From Rhodococcus sp. IEGM 1381 (GTDB lineage Bacteria; Actinomycetota; Actinomycetes; Mycobacteriales; Mycobacteriaceae), in NCBI RefSeq assembly GCF_030056795.1, contig NZ_JASHKQ010000001.1:1-64000 (forward strand): a stretch of 64,000 bases of DNA, read 5' to 3'. The notes under the pieces were generated by a model. That model saw only the letters and a program-made list of their open reading frames with translations. It did not search any database and was not told the origin of the DNA. A program made the translations under genes and the position numbers. Shown piece after piece: positions 33,758-43,796 of this stretch. Numbering within the stretch: position 1 is the first letter of the stretch; every line of letters begins with the position of its first letter.

Positions 33758-33797
33758 GTGAGCGGAACTTCGTGGCGGGCTACGAAGTTCCGCTCAC
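33758..33797. terminator. Bidirectional terminator hairpin between exporter and aminotransferase
   Basis: GTGAGCGGAACTTCGT (33758-33773) and ACGAAGTTCCGCTCAC (33782-33797) form a perfect 16-bp inverted repeat with an 8-nt loop between two convergent genes. The right arm also appears, with one mismatch, near the left edge of the window (62-80), so the palindrome is part of a dispersed repeat family. Confidence 0.8.
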
Positions 33798-33803
33798 AAG
33801 GGT

Positions 33804-35233
<1,430 letters not shown>

Positions 35234-35329
35234 CGTTAGGAAGTGTAGCCGTCCCGACGATGAGGTCGCATCAGGGCCCTTGTGCAGCCGTTTGGGAGAT
35301 AGCCGGGGTTACCCGGTATGCTTCCGAAC

Positions 35330-35417
35330 GGAGGATTCGCCTAGTGGCCTATGGCGCTCGCCTGGAACGCGGGTTGGGTTAACGCCCTCAGGGGTTCAAA
35401 TCCCCTATCCTCCGCCA
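35330..35417 (+). tRNA. tRNA-Ser (anticodon GGA)
   Basis: An 88-nt type II tRNA with a long variable arm. The acceptor stem GGAGGAT/ATCCTCC, the D-arm, an anticodon stem CTCGC/GCGGG around loop CTGGAAC, a variable hairpin, and T-arm AGGGG-TTCAAAT-CCCCT are all present. The anticodon is GGA (serine UCC/UCU). The 3' CCA is encoded (35415-35417). A strong hairpin terminator follows at 35421. Confidence 0.97.
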
Positions 35418-35420
35418 GAG

Positions 35421-35449
35421 AAGCCCCTGTGACTCGGTCACAGGGGCTT
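35421..35449 (+). terminator. Terminator after tRNA-Ser
   Basis: AAGCCCCTGTGAC-TCG-GTCACAGGGGCTT is a perfect 13-bp inverted repeat with a 3-nt loop, beginning 3 nt after the encoded CCA. The following CTTGCTGTTC is T-containing. It is a strong intrinsic terminator. Confidence 0.9.
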
Positions 35450-35521
35450 CTTGCTGTTCGAGGGTGTTGCCATTCGCCCGCTGGCCCGATCGCGTTTTCT
35501 TCAGCCGGTCCGCGCGCCCGC

Positions 35522-35650
35522 CCCGTTCGCGTCAATGGACCCTTGCACTGGTCAGACGTATGCAAAGGTCCATTCACTCGGCTGCCGGGTCTGCGTCAAT
35601 GGACCGTTGCACTGCCCAGACGTGTGCAGTGGACCATTGACGCGGACGGG
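35522..35650. repeat. Nested inverted-repeat element with two 47-nt hairpin copies
   Basis: Two tandem 47-nt near-palindromes lie at 35531-35577 and 35595-35641. Both start GTCAATGGACC and end in its near complement. The whole block is bounded by about 20-bp outer arms, CCCGTTCGCGTCAATGGACC (35522-35541) and its near inverse (35631-35650, 18 of 20 matching). It occupies the gap between the tRNA terminator and the SDR gene end, and no protein is supported. Confidence 0.75.
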
Positions 35651-35661
35651 CGGCACCGAAC

Positions 35662-36408
35662 CTAACGAGCCGACCAACCACCGTCCATCGTGTACGACGC
35701 TCCGGTGACCATGCCCGCGTTCTCGGAGGTCAACCACCCCACCAGTGAAGCGACTTCGGCGGGTTCGACGAGTCGCTTGATGGCGGCCTCGGTCAGCAGC
35801 ACCTTTTCGAGTACTTCGTCTTCGGGGATGCCGTGTGCGACGGCTTGGTCGGCGATCTGTTTTTCCACCAACGGCGTTCGTACGTATCCCGGGTTGACGC
35901 AGTTGCTCGTCACTCCGTGGGCGGCGCCTTCGAGGGCCGTCACTTTCGACAGTCCCTCGAGTGCATGCTTGGCGGTGACGTAGGCGACCTTGAACTCCGA
36001 CGCCCGCAGTCCGTGCACCGACGACAGGTTGATCACGCGACCGAAGCCGCGAGAGTACATGTGCGGCAATGCAGCTCGGATGAGCAGGAACGGGGCCTCG
36101 ACCATCAGCGTCTGGATTCTGCGGAACGCGCCGGGATCGAAGTCGACGATCGGTGCGACGGTTTGGATACCCGCATTGTTGACGAGGATGTCGACGTCCA
36201 CGCGAAGATCGTCCAGAGCGGTGGTGTCGAGCAGATCCACCGACCACACCTCACCGCCGATCTCCGACGCCAATTCCTTTGCGGCAACGTCGTTCACATC
36301 GGCGACGGTGACGCGTGCACCGCGGCCGGCGAGCTCGCGTGCACACGCGGCCCCGATGCCGGACGCTCCCCCGGTGATGAGGGCGGAGCGTCCGGTCAGG
36401 TCCGTCAC
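35662..36408 (-). CDS. Short-chain dehydrogenase, 3-hydroxybutyrate dehydrogenase-like
   Basis: A 248-residue classical SDR. The NAD-binding GGASGIG is at 13-19 and NNAG at 77-80. The catalytic Ser-Tyr-Lys is Ser130 (NLSS), Tyr143 and Lys147 (YVTAK). The motif NAGIQTVAPIVDFDPGAF and the C-terminal VTGASYTMDGGWSAR resemble 3-hydroxybutyrate dehydrogenases. The GTG start at 36408 overlaps the MHS transporter stop by 4 nt (GTGA), so the two are co-translated. The pair probably imports and oxidises a hydroxy acid such as 3-hydroxybutyrate, under the divergent LysR gene. Confidence 0.85.
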   Translation of the reverse strand: MTDLTGRSALITGGASGIGAACARELAGRGARVTVADVNDVAAKELASEIGGEVWSVDLLDTTALDDLRVDVDILVNNAGIQTVAPIVDFDPGAFRRIQTLMVEAPFLLIRAALPHMYSRGFGRVINLSSVHGLRASEFKVAYVTAKHALEGLSKVTALEGAAHGVTSNCVNPGYVRTPLVEKQIADQAVAHGIPEDEVLEKVLLTEAAIKRLVEPAEVASLVGWLTSENAGMVTGASYTMDGGWSAR

Positions 36409-37820
36409 CGCTGTGAATTCTGATCGAGCAGACCGACCTTCGCCAACTCGGCCTCGGTGGCCAGGTTCTTGGCGTCGGCGATGTCGATGCTTTCGAGCGC
36501 CAACCCCTTCGTCTCCCGAGCGACGACGACGGCAACCACGGTGATGGCGCAGGCCACGGCCAGGTACACCGCAATCGGGACGGACGAGCCGTAGATGTCG
36601 AGCAGCTTGACCGCGATGATCGGGGCCAGCGAACCGGCGACGATCGAGGTGACCTGGTAGCCAAGGGACACACCGGAGTACCGCATCCGCGTCGGGAACA
36701 TCTCGGCCATGATGGCCGGCTGAGTGGCGTACATGAAAGCGTGGAACACCAGGCCGATGATGATGGCGAGCAGGATCACCACGTTGTGGCCGCTGTTCAT
36801 CATCGGGAACGCGAAGAAGCCCCAGGTGGCCGCGGTGAGCGCACCGGCGAAGTACACCGGACGACGACCGATGCGGTCGGCGAGCCTGCCCACCAACGGA
36901 ATTGTGCAGAAGTGGATCGCGTGGGCGATCAGCATCCACCACAGGATCGTGGTGGTGTCGGTGCCCACCTCGACCTTGAGGTACGTGATGGAGAAGGTGA
37001 CGACGAGGTAGTACATGACGTTCTCACCGAAGCGCAGTCCCATCGCGGTGAAAACTCCACGCGGGTAACGCTTGACGACCTCGAAGACGCCATACGATGC
37101 GGCCTTGATGACCTCGGCCTGCTTGTGTGCCTCGAGGAAGATCGGGGCGTCGGAGACCTTGGTGCGGATGTAGTAGCCGACGAAAACGATGACGGCGGAG
37201 AGCCAGAACGCGACGCGCCAGCCCCAGCTGAGGAAGGCTTCGTCGGACAGGGTGGTCGTCAGGACCAGCAGCGCGACGGTGGCGAGCAGATTACCTGCGG
37301 GAACGCCGGCCTGTGGCCAGCTGGCCCAGAATCCGCGAGACTTGTTCGGGCTGTGTTCTGCCACAAGGAGAACCGCGCCTCCCCATTCGCCGCCGACGGC
37401 GAAGCCTTGAATGAAGCGCAGCGTCACCAGCAATGCCGGTGCCCAGTAGCCGATCGCCTCGAACGTCGGCAGGCAGCCCATGAGGAACGTGGCTCCGCCG
37501 ACGAGGACGAGGCTGAACTGCAGCAACTTCTTTCGGCCGTACTTGTCGCCGTAGTGGCCGAATACGATGCCGCCCAACGGCCGGGCGACGAAGCCGACGG
37601 CGTAGGTGACGAAGGCCGCGAGGATCGCGTCGAGCTCACTGGTTCCGGCAGCGAAGAAGATCTTGCTGAACACCAGCGTTGCGGCGGTGCCATAGAGGAA
37701 GAATTCGTACCACTCGACGATGGTGCCTGCCATCGATGCTCCGACGACCTTCTTCAGGCCTGCGGGCGTGGCGTCGGGATCCGGTTCGGGTCGTTCGGTC
37801 AGCGGCTGATCGACGCTCAT
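36405..37820 (-). CDS. MFS transporter, metabolite:H+ symporter (MHS) family
   Basis: A 471-residue transporter with 12 predicted TM segments. MHS-family marks are TIVEWYEFFLYGTAATLVFSKIFF in TM1, GGIVFGHYGDKYGRKK (motif A-like) and GEWGGAVLLVAEH. The family carries mono- and dicarboxylates, proline/betaine or shikimate. ATG 37820 has an AGGAGAAAAC site. The SDR gene overlaps its 3' end, which points to a hydroxy acid substrate. It is probably activated by the divergent LysR regulator. Confidence 0.9.
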   Translation of the reverse strand: MSVDQPLTERPEPDPDATPAGLKKVVGASMAGTIVEWYEFFLYGTAATLVFSKIFFAAGTSELDAILAAFVTYAVGFVARPLGGIVFGHYGDKYGRKKLLQFSLVLVGGATFLMGCLPTFEAIGYWAPALLVTLRFIQGFAVGGEWGGAVLLVAEHSPNKSRGFWASWPQAGVPAGNLLATVALLVLTTTLSDEAFLSWGWRVAFWLSAVIVFVGYYIRTKVSDAPIFLEAHKQAEVIKAASYGVFEVVKRYPRGVFTAMGLRFGENVMYYLVVTFSITYLKVEVGTDTTTILWWMLIAHAIHFCTIPLVGRLADRIGRRPVYFAGALTAATWGFFAFPMMNSGHNVVILLAIIIGLVFHAFMYATQPAIMAEMFPTRMRYSGVSLGYQVTSIVAGSLAPIIAVKLLDIYGSSVPIAVYLAVACAITVVAVVVARETKGLALESIDIADAKNLATEAELAKVGLLDQNSQR

Positions 37821-37959
37821 GTTTTCTCCTGTGTTGCTCGGCACTGCGTGCTCATATCTGTGACAGACCACACATGTAGCGGGGTTGCTCTGAGTATTGG
37901 TGCAGATCCATAACCACGCAAGAGCCATGAACGCAGGTGGGATCTGCAAAACTGCACAC

Positions 37960-38868
37960 ATGACACGCGGTGGTGCGAAGATCCCCAGTGCAGACGACCT
38001 GCTGGTGCTGCTCGCCGTCAGTCGGACCGGCCGCTACAGCTCCGCGGCCGACGACCTGGGCATCAACCACACGACCATTTCCCGACGCATCGCCGCACTC
38101 GAGGACACGCTCGGCGGCCGCGTCCTCACCCGTGGTGCCGGCGGCTGGGAGCTGACGCAACTGGGCCGCGGGGCGCTCGCCGCCGCCGAGGCCGTCGAGG
38201 ATGCGCTGCGCACCCTCGTCTCGACCGATGCAGGCGCGCTGGAAGGCGTCGTCCGCATTTCGGCGACCGACGGATTCAGTGCCTACATCGCCGCCCCGGC
38301 CGCGGCGCGGGTGCAGCGCGCTCATCCGCGGGTGTCCGTTGAGATCGTCGCGGTCACCAGACGCGCGTCGCAGCAACGATCGGGACTGGACATCGAGATC
38401 GTCGTCGGGCAACCGCAGGTGCATCGCGCGGAGGCCATCCGGCTCGGGGACTATCTACTCGGTCTCTACGCCTCCGAGGCATATCTGAAGGAACACGGAA
38501 CGCCGCAGGTGCCGGCCGACCTCTCTGCACACCCGTTCATCTATTTCATCGACTCGATGCTGCACGTCGACGATCTCGATCTGGCCCCCAACTTCACCCC
38601 CACGATGCGCGAATCGGTCACCTCCACCAACGTGTTCGTTCACGTCGAAGCAACCCGCGCATCGGCAGGAATCGGACTGCTGCCGTGCTTCATGGCCGAC
38701 CGTCACCCCGACCTCCAACGAATCCTGCCCGACGCGATCGCGGTGAAACTGACCTACTGGCTCGTCACCCGCACCGAAACACTGCGACGACCGGAGGTCT
38801 CAGCAGTGGTCGACGCGATCCGCGCGGTCGTCACCGAGCAGCGCTCGGCTCTGTTGGGAGAGAGCTGA
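37960..38868 (+). CDS. LysR family transcriptional regulator
   Basis: A 302-residue LysR-type regulator. The winged HTH (about 12-66) reads LLVLLAVSRTGRYSSAADDLGINHTTISRRIAALEDTLGGRVLTR, and a substrate-binding domain fills the rest. It is divergent from the MHS transporter-SDR operon (139 bp between starts) and is its likely regulator. ATG 37960 (MTRGGAKIPSADD) gives the usual short N-terminal tail; the ATG at 37927 is the alternative. Confidence 0.88.
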   Translation: MTRGGAKIPSADDLLVLLAVSRTGRYSSAADDLGINHTTISRRIAALEDTLGGRVLTRGAGGWELTQLGRGALAAAEAVEDALRTLVSTDAGALEGVVRISATDGFSAYIAAPAAARVQRAHPRVSVEIVAVTRRASQQRSGLDIEIVVGQPQVHRAEAIRLGDYLLGLYASEAYLKEHGTPQVPADLSAHPFIYFIDSMLHVDDLDLAPNFTPTMRESVTSTNVFVHVEATRASAGIGLLPCFMADRHPDLQRILPDAIAVKLTYWLVTRTETLRRPEVSAVVDAIRAVVTEQRSALLGES

Positions 38869-38910
38869 CTGAAGGCCGCGTCATATTTGTGTCATGACTG
38901 AATTCCCAGG

Positions 38911-38991
38911 CGTAAAGGATCCGTAAGGATCGTCTTCGGGCCAGTTTCGACGGCGTAAACATATCGGTGACCGGAGGCTTAATGGGCCTCC
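38911..38991 (+). promoter_or_regulatory. kdp promoter region with direct repeats and a hairpin
   Basis: CGTAAAGGATC (38911) and CGTAAGGATC (38922) form a direct repeat with an 11-bp step, and CGTAAACAT recurs at 38954. Tandem repeats at a one-turn step are typical of OmpR/KdpE-type response regulator sites. A hairpin GGAGGC-TTAATGG-GCCTCC follows at 38973-38991. It lies 55 bp before the first ORF of the kdp operon. KdpE binding is inferred, not shown. Confidence 0.5.
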
Positions 38992-39045
38992 GACCAGCGC
39001 TGACGATGCGTTGGACCGCACTATGTCGAAGAGGCTTGAACGTTC

Positions 39046-39159
39046 ATGGCTGATTTGGGTTATCTCCTCGTCACGGCCGCGGGATTCGGTGTTTGTGCAC
39101 TGATCCTGCGGGCGTTGGCGACCACTGCCACTACGAAGGCGAAGGCGAAGGCGAAATGA
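39046..39159 (+). CDS. 37-residue single-pass membrane protein encoded ahead of kdpF
   Basis: A short ORF (MADLGYLLVTAAGFGVCALI...) with one TM segment (about residues 5-23) and a basic Lys/Ala tail (TTKAKAKAKAK). It overlaps kdpF by 4 nt (ATGA at 39156), so it is translated with the operon. It has a GAAGAGG site 11 nt upstream. It is not KdpF, which follows separately. It may be an additional small subunit or regulatory peptide of the Kdp complex, but I recognise no family. Confidence 0.65.
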   Translation: MADLGYLLVTAAGFGVCALILRALATTATTKAKAKAK

Positions 39160-39254
39160 CGCTCGACGGAACCATCAACGTCGTACTCGTGGTGATCGCC
39201 GCCGCGGTGGTCATCTATCTGTTCGTCGCTCTGCTCGACCCGGAGAGGTTCTGA
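39156..39254 (+). CDS. kdpF: Potassium-transporting ATPase small subunit KdpF
   Basis: A 32-residue single-TM peptide (TLDGTINVVLVVIAAAVVIYLFVALLDPERF) in the standard place before kdpA. KdpF typically has about 29 residues and ends with a YLxxALLxPExF pattern, which is present here (YLFVALLDPERF). It stabilises the KdpABC complex. It overlaps the preceding small ORF by 4 nt and ends 4 nt before the kdpA ATG. Confidence 0.88.
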   Translation: MTLDGTINVVLVVIAAAVVIYLFVALLDPERF

Positions 39255-39258
39255 GAAC

Positions 39259-41031
39259 ATGACTGCAGCTCTGGCAGCATCGCTCCAGATCCTCGTGGTC
39301 GTCGTCGTTCTGGCGATCGCGTACGTACCCCTCGGTGACTACATGGCGAAAGTCTTTGCCACCGAACATGATGTCGACACAAGAACAGAGAGCCTCGGTG
39401 CCGCAGGGAGTACAGCCACCCTGCAGCGCACCCGCGGCGGCACGACCGTGTGGGCAGATCTTCGCGTCGAAAAGCTGATCTACCGCCTCTGCCGAATCGA
39501 CCCACGCTCCCAGCAGACCTGGGTCGGATACGCGCTCTCGCTACTCGGCTTCTCCGCTGCGAGCGTCCTCTTTCTCTATGTGCTGCAACGCGTTCAGGGT
39601 GTGCTCCCGCTGAACGGAGGACTGTCGGGAGTGAGCCCGTCGGTGGCGTTCAACACCGCGATCTCCTTCGTCTCCAACACCAACTGGCAGTCGTACACAC
39701 CCGAGACGACGATGTCGAACCTGACGCAGCCCTTGGGCTTGGCGGTGCAGAACTTCGTTTCTGCCGCAGTCGGACTCGCTGTCGCCATCGCCGTCGTACG
39801 AGGTTTCGTACGTGTGCGGACCGGCGGTGAGATCGGCAACTTCTGGGTCGACCTGGTCCGCGGAATCCTCCGTATCCTGCTACCACTGTCGTTCGTCATC
39901 GCACTGATTCTGCTGACGCAGGGCGTAATTCAATCCTTCAGCACAGGTTTCGCCTCGACGGGGCTCGACGGGTCGTCGGTCTCGAATGCATTGGCTCCTG
40001 TCGCATCGCAGGAAGCGATCAAGGAACTGGGCACCAACGGTGGCGGAATCCTCGGCGCCAACTCCGCGCACCCGTTCGAGAACCCGACCCCCCTGACCAA
40101 CGTCGTGCAGATCATCTCGATCCTGCTCATCCCGGTAGCCCTGACCCGCACGTTCGGCACCATGGTCGGTGACCGTCGTCAGGGCCTGACTCTGCTCGCG
40201 GTCATGACGGCCCTGTTCGCAGCGCTCCTCACGGTCACTGCCGTTGCAGAATCCGGTGCGCGCGGCGCCGCAGCGCAGGCAGCAGGTTCGATGATGGAGG
40301 GCAAGGAAGTTCGGTTCGGCATCCCCGGATCGAGCCTCTTCGCCGTCGCGACAACGGGAACTTCCACCGGCGCAGTCAATTCCGCGCACGACAGCATGTC
40401 CCCGCTCGGCGGAGGAGCCGTCCTGCTCAACATGCTCTTCGGCGAAATCGCTCCCGGTGGTGTCGGAACCGGTCTGTACGGACTGCTCGTGCTCGCGATC
40501 ATTGCGGTGTTCGTGGGTGGACTCCTCGTCGGCCGTACGCCCGAGTACCTCGGCAAGAAGATCGGGCAGCGCCAGATCACCCTCGCCGCACTGTCGGTAC
40601 TGGTGATGCCTGCCTTGGTTCTGATCGGCACCTCGATCACCGTGATCCTGTCCTCCACCACCGGCTTCCAGGGCAATTCGGGTGACCCGGGTACGCCAGG
40701 ATCGATACACGGATTCACCGAGGTCCTCTACGCCTACGCCTCCGCCTCGAACAACAACGGCAGCGCGTTCGGCGGGTTGACCGTCACCAGCGACTGGTTC
40801 CAGACCTCCCTGGGCATCGCGATGCTGCTCGGACGCTTCCTGCCGATCATCTTCGTACTGGCACTGGCCGGTTCGCTCGCCACCTCCAAGCGCACCGCTC
40901 CGAACCCGGGCACTCTTCCCACGACCGGACCGCTGTTCACCGGACTGGTACTCGGAACCGCCGTTCTCGTTGCGGCACTGACATTCTTCCCGGCCCTGGC
41001 TTTGGGCCCGATCGCAGAGGCACTGCAATGA
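39259..41031 (+). CDS. kdpA: Potassium-transporting ATPase KdpA
   Basis: A 590-residue membrane protein, the K+-selective pore subunit of the Kdp P-type ATPase. Selectivity-filter segments typical of the superfamily of K+ transporters are visible: [35 protein letters not shown] and [22 protein letters not shown]. KdpA moves K+ while KdpB hydrolyses ATP. The start codon follows kdpF by 4 nt and its 3' end overlaps kdpB by 4 nt (ATGA). Expression is expected at low K+ via KdpDE. Confidence 0.96.
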   Translation: MTAALAASLQILVVVVVLAIAYVPLGDYMAKVFATEHDVDTRTESLGAAGSTATLQRTRGGTTVWADLRVEKLIYRLCRIDPRSQQTWVGYALSLLGFSAASVLFLYVLQRVQGVLPLNGGLSGVSPSVAFNTAISFVSNTNWQSYTPETTMSNLTQPLGLAVQNFVSAAVGLAVAIAVVRGFVRVRTGGEIGNFWVDLVRGILRILLPLSFVIALILLTQGVIQSFSTGFASTGLDGSSVSNALAPVASQEAIKELGTNGGGILGANSAHPFENPTPLTNVVQIISILLIPVALTRTFGTMVGDRRQGLTLLAVMTALFAALLTVTAVAESGARGAAAQAAGSMMEGKEVRFGIPGSSLFAVATTGTSTGAVNSAHDSMSPLGGGAVLLNMLFGEIAPGGVGTGLYGLLVLAIIAVFVGGLLVGRTPEYLGKKIGQRQITLAALSVLVMPALVLIGTSITVILSSTTGFQGNSGDPGTPGSIHGFTEVLYAYASASNNNGSAFGGLTVTSDWFQTSLGIAMLLGRFLPIIFVLALAGSLATSKRTAPNPGTLPTTGPLFTGLVLGTAVLVAALTFFPALALGPIAEALQ

Positions 41032-43124
41032 CCGTCACCTCATCCAGGCTCGTAGACGACGAAACCGACGTCGACGACTCCCCCACCCCGGTCCGATCCG
41101 GTTACTTCAGCCCCCGGCAGATGTGGACGTCCCTGCCGTCCGCGTTCGCCAAACTCGACCCACGGCATCTTGCCCGCAACCCGGTCATGTTCGTCGTGCT
41201 CATCGGCTCCGTCGTCACCACCGTGCTCGCGGTCCTCGATCCTTCGGTGTTCTCCTGGCTCGTAGCGGCGTGGCTGTGGTTCACGTTGCTGTTCGCCAAC
41301 CTTGCCGAGTCCGTGGCCGAGGGCCGTGGCAAGGCCCAGGCCGCGAGCCTGCGTGCGGTCAAGCGAGACACGGTCGCGCGCCGTCGGACATCGAACGGGA
41401 CGATCGAAGAGGTTCCCGGTACCGAATTGAAGGTCGGTGACGAGGTCGTCGTCTCCGCCGGCGAGATCATTCCGGGAGACGGCGATGTCATCGAAGGCAT
41501 TGCCAGCGTGGACGAGTCGGCCATCACCGGCGAATCTGCGCCGGTCGTCCGCGAATCGGGCGGTGACCGGTCAGCGGTGACCGGCGGCACCGGAGTGCTC
41601 TCCGACGAGATCGTCGTACGGATCACCGCCGCTCAGGGCGAGACCTTCGTCGACCGAATGATTGCCCTCGTCGAGGGTGCATCGCGCCAGAAGACCCCGA
41701 ACGAGATCGCGCTGAACATCCTGTTGGCTTCGCTGACGATCATCTTCATGCTGGCCGTCGTCGCGATCGGACCAATGGGGGCGTACGGCGGCGAGGAACA
41801 AGACCCGATCAAACTGATCGCGCTGCTGGTATGTCTGATTCCGACGACTATCGGAGCGTTGTTGTCCGCCATCGGAATTGCCGGTATGGACCGACTGGTT
41901 CAGCGAAACGTTCTGGCGATGTCGGGCCGCGCCGTCGAGGCAGCGGGCGACATCGACACGCTCTTGATGGACAAGACCGGCACGATCACATTCGGCAACC
42001 GTCGCGCCACCGGGCTTCATCCCGCACCCGGCACGACGGCAGGCGAACTCGCCGCAGCAGCACGGTTGTCCTCACTCGCCGACGGCACACCCGAAGGCCG
42101 CAGCATCGTCGATCTGTGCGGAGTCGAATACTCGTTGCCCCTGCACGCCACGGACACCGAAAAGACCGGCGAGTTCATCGCCTTCACCGCCCAAACCCGC
42201 ATGAGCGGAATCGATCTCGACGGCACCCAGGTCCGCAAGGGTGCCTCCGATTCGGTGCTGGCATGGGTCCGCGCCAACGGCGGTCCCTCGATCGCCCTGG
42301 AGATCGACGACATCTCGAACAGCATCGCCGAAATGGGCGGCACACCGCTGGTGGTCGCTACTACGCCCCAGGGCGGTCCCGCACGCGCACTGGGTGTCAT
42401 CGAACTCTCCGACGTCGTCAAACCCCACATCGCGGAGCGATTCGCTCAATTGCGAGCCATGGGAATCAGGACCGTCATGGTCACCGGCGATAACCCGCGG
42501 ACCGCGAAAGCCATTGCGGCCGAGGCAGGTGTCGACGACTTCCTCGCCGAGGCCACACCCGAGGACAAGCTTGCGTTGATCCGCAAGGAGCAGGAAGGCG
42601 GCCGACTGGTCGCGATGACGGGCGACGGCACCAACGACGCCCCCGCTCTGGCGCAGGCCGATGTCGGTGTCGCAATGAACACCGGTACGTCGGCCGCAAA
42701 AGAGGCCGGCAACATGGTGGATCTCGATTCCGATCCGACCAAGTTGATCGAGGTCGTCGAGATCGGCAAGCAGTTGTTGATCACCCGCGGAGCGTTGACG
42801 ACGTTCTCGCTCGCCAACGACCTCGCGAAGTACTTCGCGATTCTGCCGGCGATGTTCAGCGTCGTCTACCCACAACTCGACGGCCTCAACATCATGCGGC
42901 TCGCCACTCCCGAATCGGCGATCCTGTCCGCGGTCATCTTCAACGCTCTTGTGATCATCGGGCTGATTCCGCTGGCGCTCAAAGGTGTTCGCTACGTCCC
43001 GTCGAGCGCTTCGACACTGCTGCGCCGCAATCTGCTGCTCTACGGAGTGGGCGGCGTCATCACCCCGTTCATCGGGATCTGGCTCATCGACCTCGTCGTT
43101 CGTTTCATCCCAGGGATAGGCTGA
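41028..43124 (+). CDS. kdpB: Potassium-transporting P-type ATPase KdpB
   Basis: A 698-residue P-type ATPase subunit. The phosphorylation motif [11 protein letters not shown] has Asp315. The actuator loop is [10 protein letters not shown], the ATP-binding domain includes KGASDSVL, and the hinge segment is [27 protein letters not shown] segments flank these domains as in other KdpB proteins. It overlaps kdpA by 4 nt and kdpC follows 1 nt after its stop. Confidence 0.97.
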   Translation: MTVTSSRLVDDETDVDDSPTPVRSGYFSPRQMWTSLPSAFAKLDPRHLARNPVMFVVLIGSVVTTVLAVLDPSVFSWLVAAWLWFTLLFANLAESVAEGRGKAQAASLRAVKRDTVARRRTSNGTIEEVPGTELKVGDEVVVSAGEIIPGDGDVIEGIASVDESAITGESAPVVRESGGDRSAVTGGTGVLSDEIVVRITAAQGETFVDRMIALVEGASRQKTPNEIALNILLASLTIIFMLAVVAIGPMGAYGGEEQDPIKLIALLVCLIPTTIGALLSAIGIAGMDRLVQRNVLAMSGRAVEAAGDIDTLLMDKTGTITFGNRRATGLHPAPGTTAGELAAAARLSSLADGTPEGRSIVDLCGVEYSLPLHATDTEKTGEFIAFTAQTRMSGIDLDGTQVRKGASDSVLAWVRANGGPSIALEIDDISNSIAEMGGTPLVVATTPQGGPARALGVIELSDVVKPHIAERFAQLRAMGIRTVMVTGDNPRTAKAIAAEAGVDDFLAEATPEDKLALIRKEQEGGRLVAMTGDGTNDAPALAQADVGVAMNTGTSAAKEAGNMVDLDSDPTKLIEVVEIGKQLLITRGALTTFSLANDLAKYFAILPAMFSVVYPQLDGLNIMRLATPESAILSAVIFNALVIIGLIPLALKGVRYVPSSASTLLRRNLLLYGVGGVITPFIGIWLIDLVVRFIPGIG

Positions 43125-43125
43125 C

Positions 43126-43764
43126 ATGCGTTTCGTACAAAGATTTCTCGGTCAGATCGTGGCAGGACTGTCGGTGCTGCTCGCGCTCACGGTAATCCTC
43201 GGTATCGGGTATCCAGCGGCGGTATGGGCGGTGAGCCGCATCGGATCCAGCTCTGCCGAGGGGTCGCCGCTGCGTGACGCGAACGGGTGCGTCGTCGGTA
43301 GCAGTCTGATCGGGGTCGACCCGCAGGTCGAAGAGGGAGCGCCGGATCCGTTCTTCCACAACCGAGTTACCGGTTCCATCTCCGACGAGGATGCCTTTGC
43401 CGCGAGCGACCCGGCCGCGTCACTGCCGACCAACCAGGGCCCCAGTAGCGAAGCATTGGCGGCATTCATCGAGGAACGTCGTGCAGTCATCGCCGAGCGT
43501 GAAGGCGTCGACCCGGCCGCTGTGCCGGTGGACGCGGTCACCGGATCCGGCTCGGGTATCGATCCCGATATCAGCCCCGCCTACGCGGCGATTCAGATCC
43601 AACGCGTCGCGCAGGTCAACAACATGAGCGTCGACGCGGTGACGGCTCTGGTGGCCGAACACACCGACGGCAGGCAGCTCGGGTTCCTCGGCAACGAGAC
43701 AGTGAACGTGCCGGAGCTCAATGTTGCTCTGGGACTGACGGCACCTGGGTGCGGAACGAGCTGA
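43126..43764 (+). CDS. kdpC: Potassium-transporting ATPase subunit KdpC
   Basis: A 212-residue protein with one N-terminal TM helix (LGQIVAGLSVLLALTVILGIGYPA, about 7-30) and a periplasm-side domain. KdpC motifs are GSSLIGVDPQ, DPFFHNRVTGS, and GSGIDPDISPAYAAIQIQRVA with a C-terminal LNVALGL. KdpC holds KdpB against KdpA and raises ATP affinity. It is co-directional with kdpD, whose start is 32 nt beyond its stop. Confidence 0.95.
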   Translation: MRFVQRFLGQIVAGLSVLLALTVILGIGYPAAVWAVSRIGSSSAEGSPLRDANGCVVGSSLIGVDPQVEEGAPDPFFHNRVTGSISDEDAFAASDPAASLPTNQGPSSEALAAFIEERRAVIAEREGVDPAAVPVDAVTGSGSGIDPDISPAYAAIQIQRVAQVNNMSVDAVTALVAEHTDGRQLGFLGNETVNVPELNVALGLTAPGCGTS

Positions 43765-43796
43765 ACCTCGACGGTCCAGGGCAGCAGGTAGACGAC

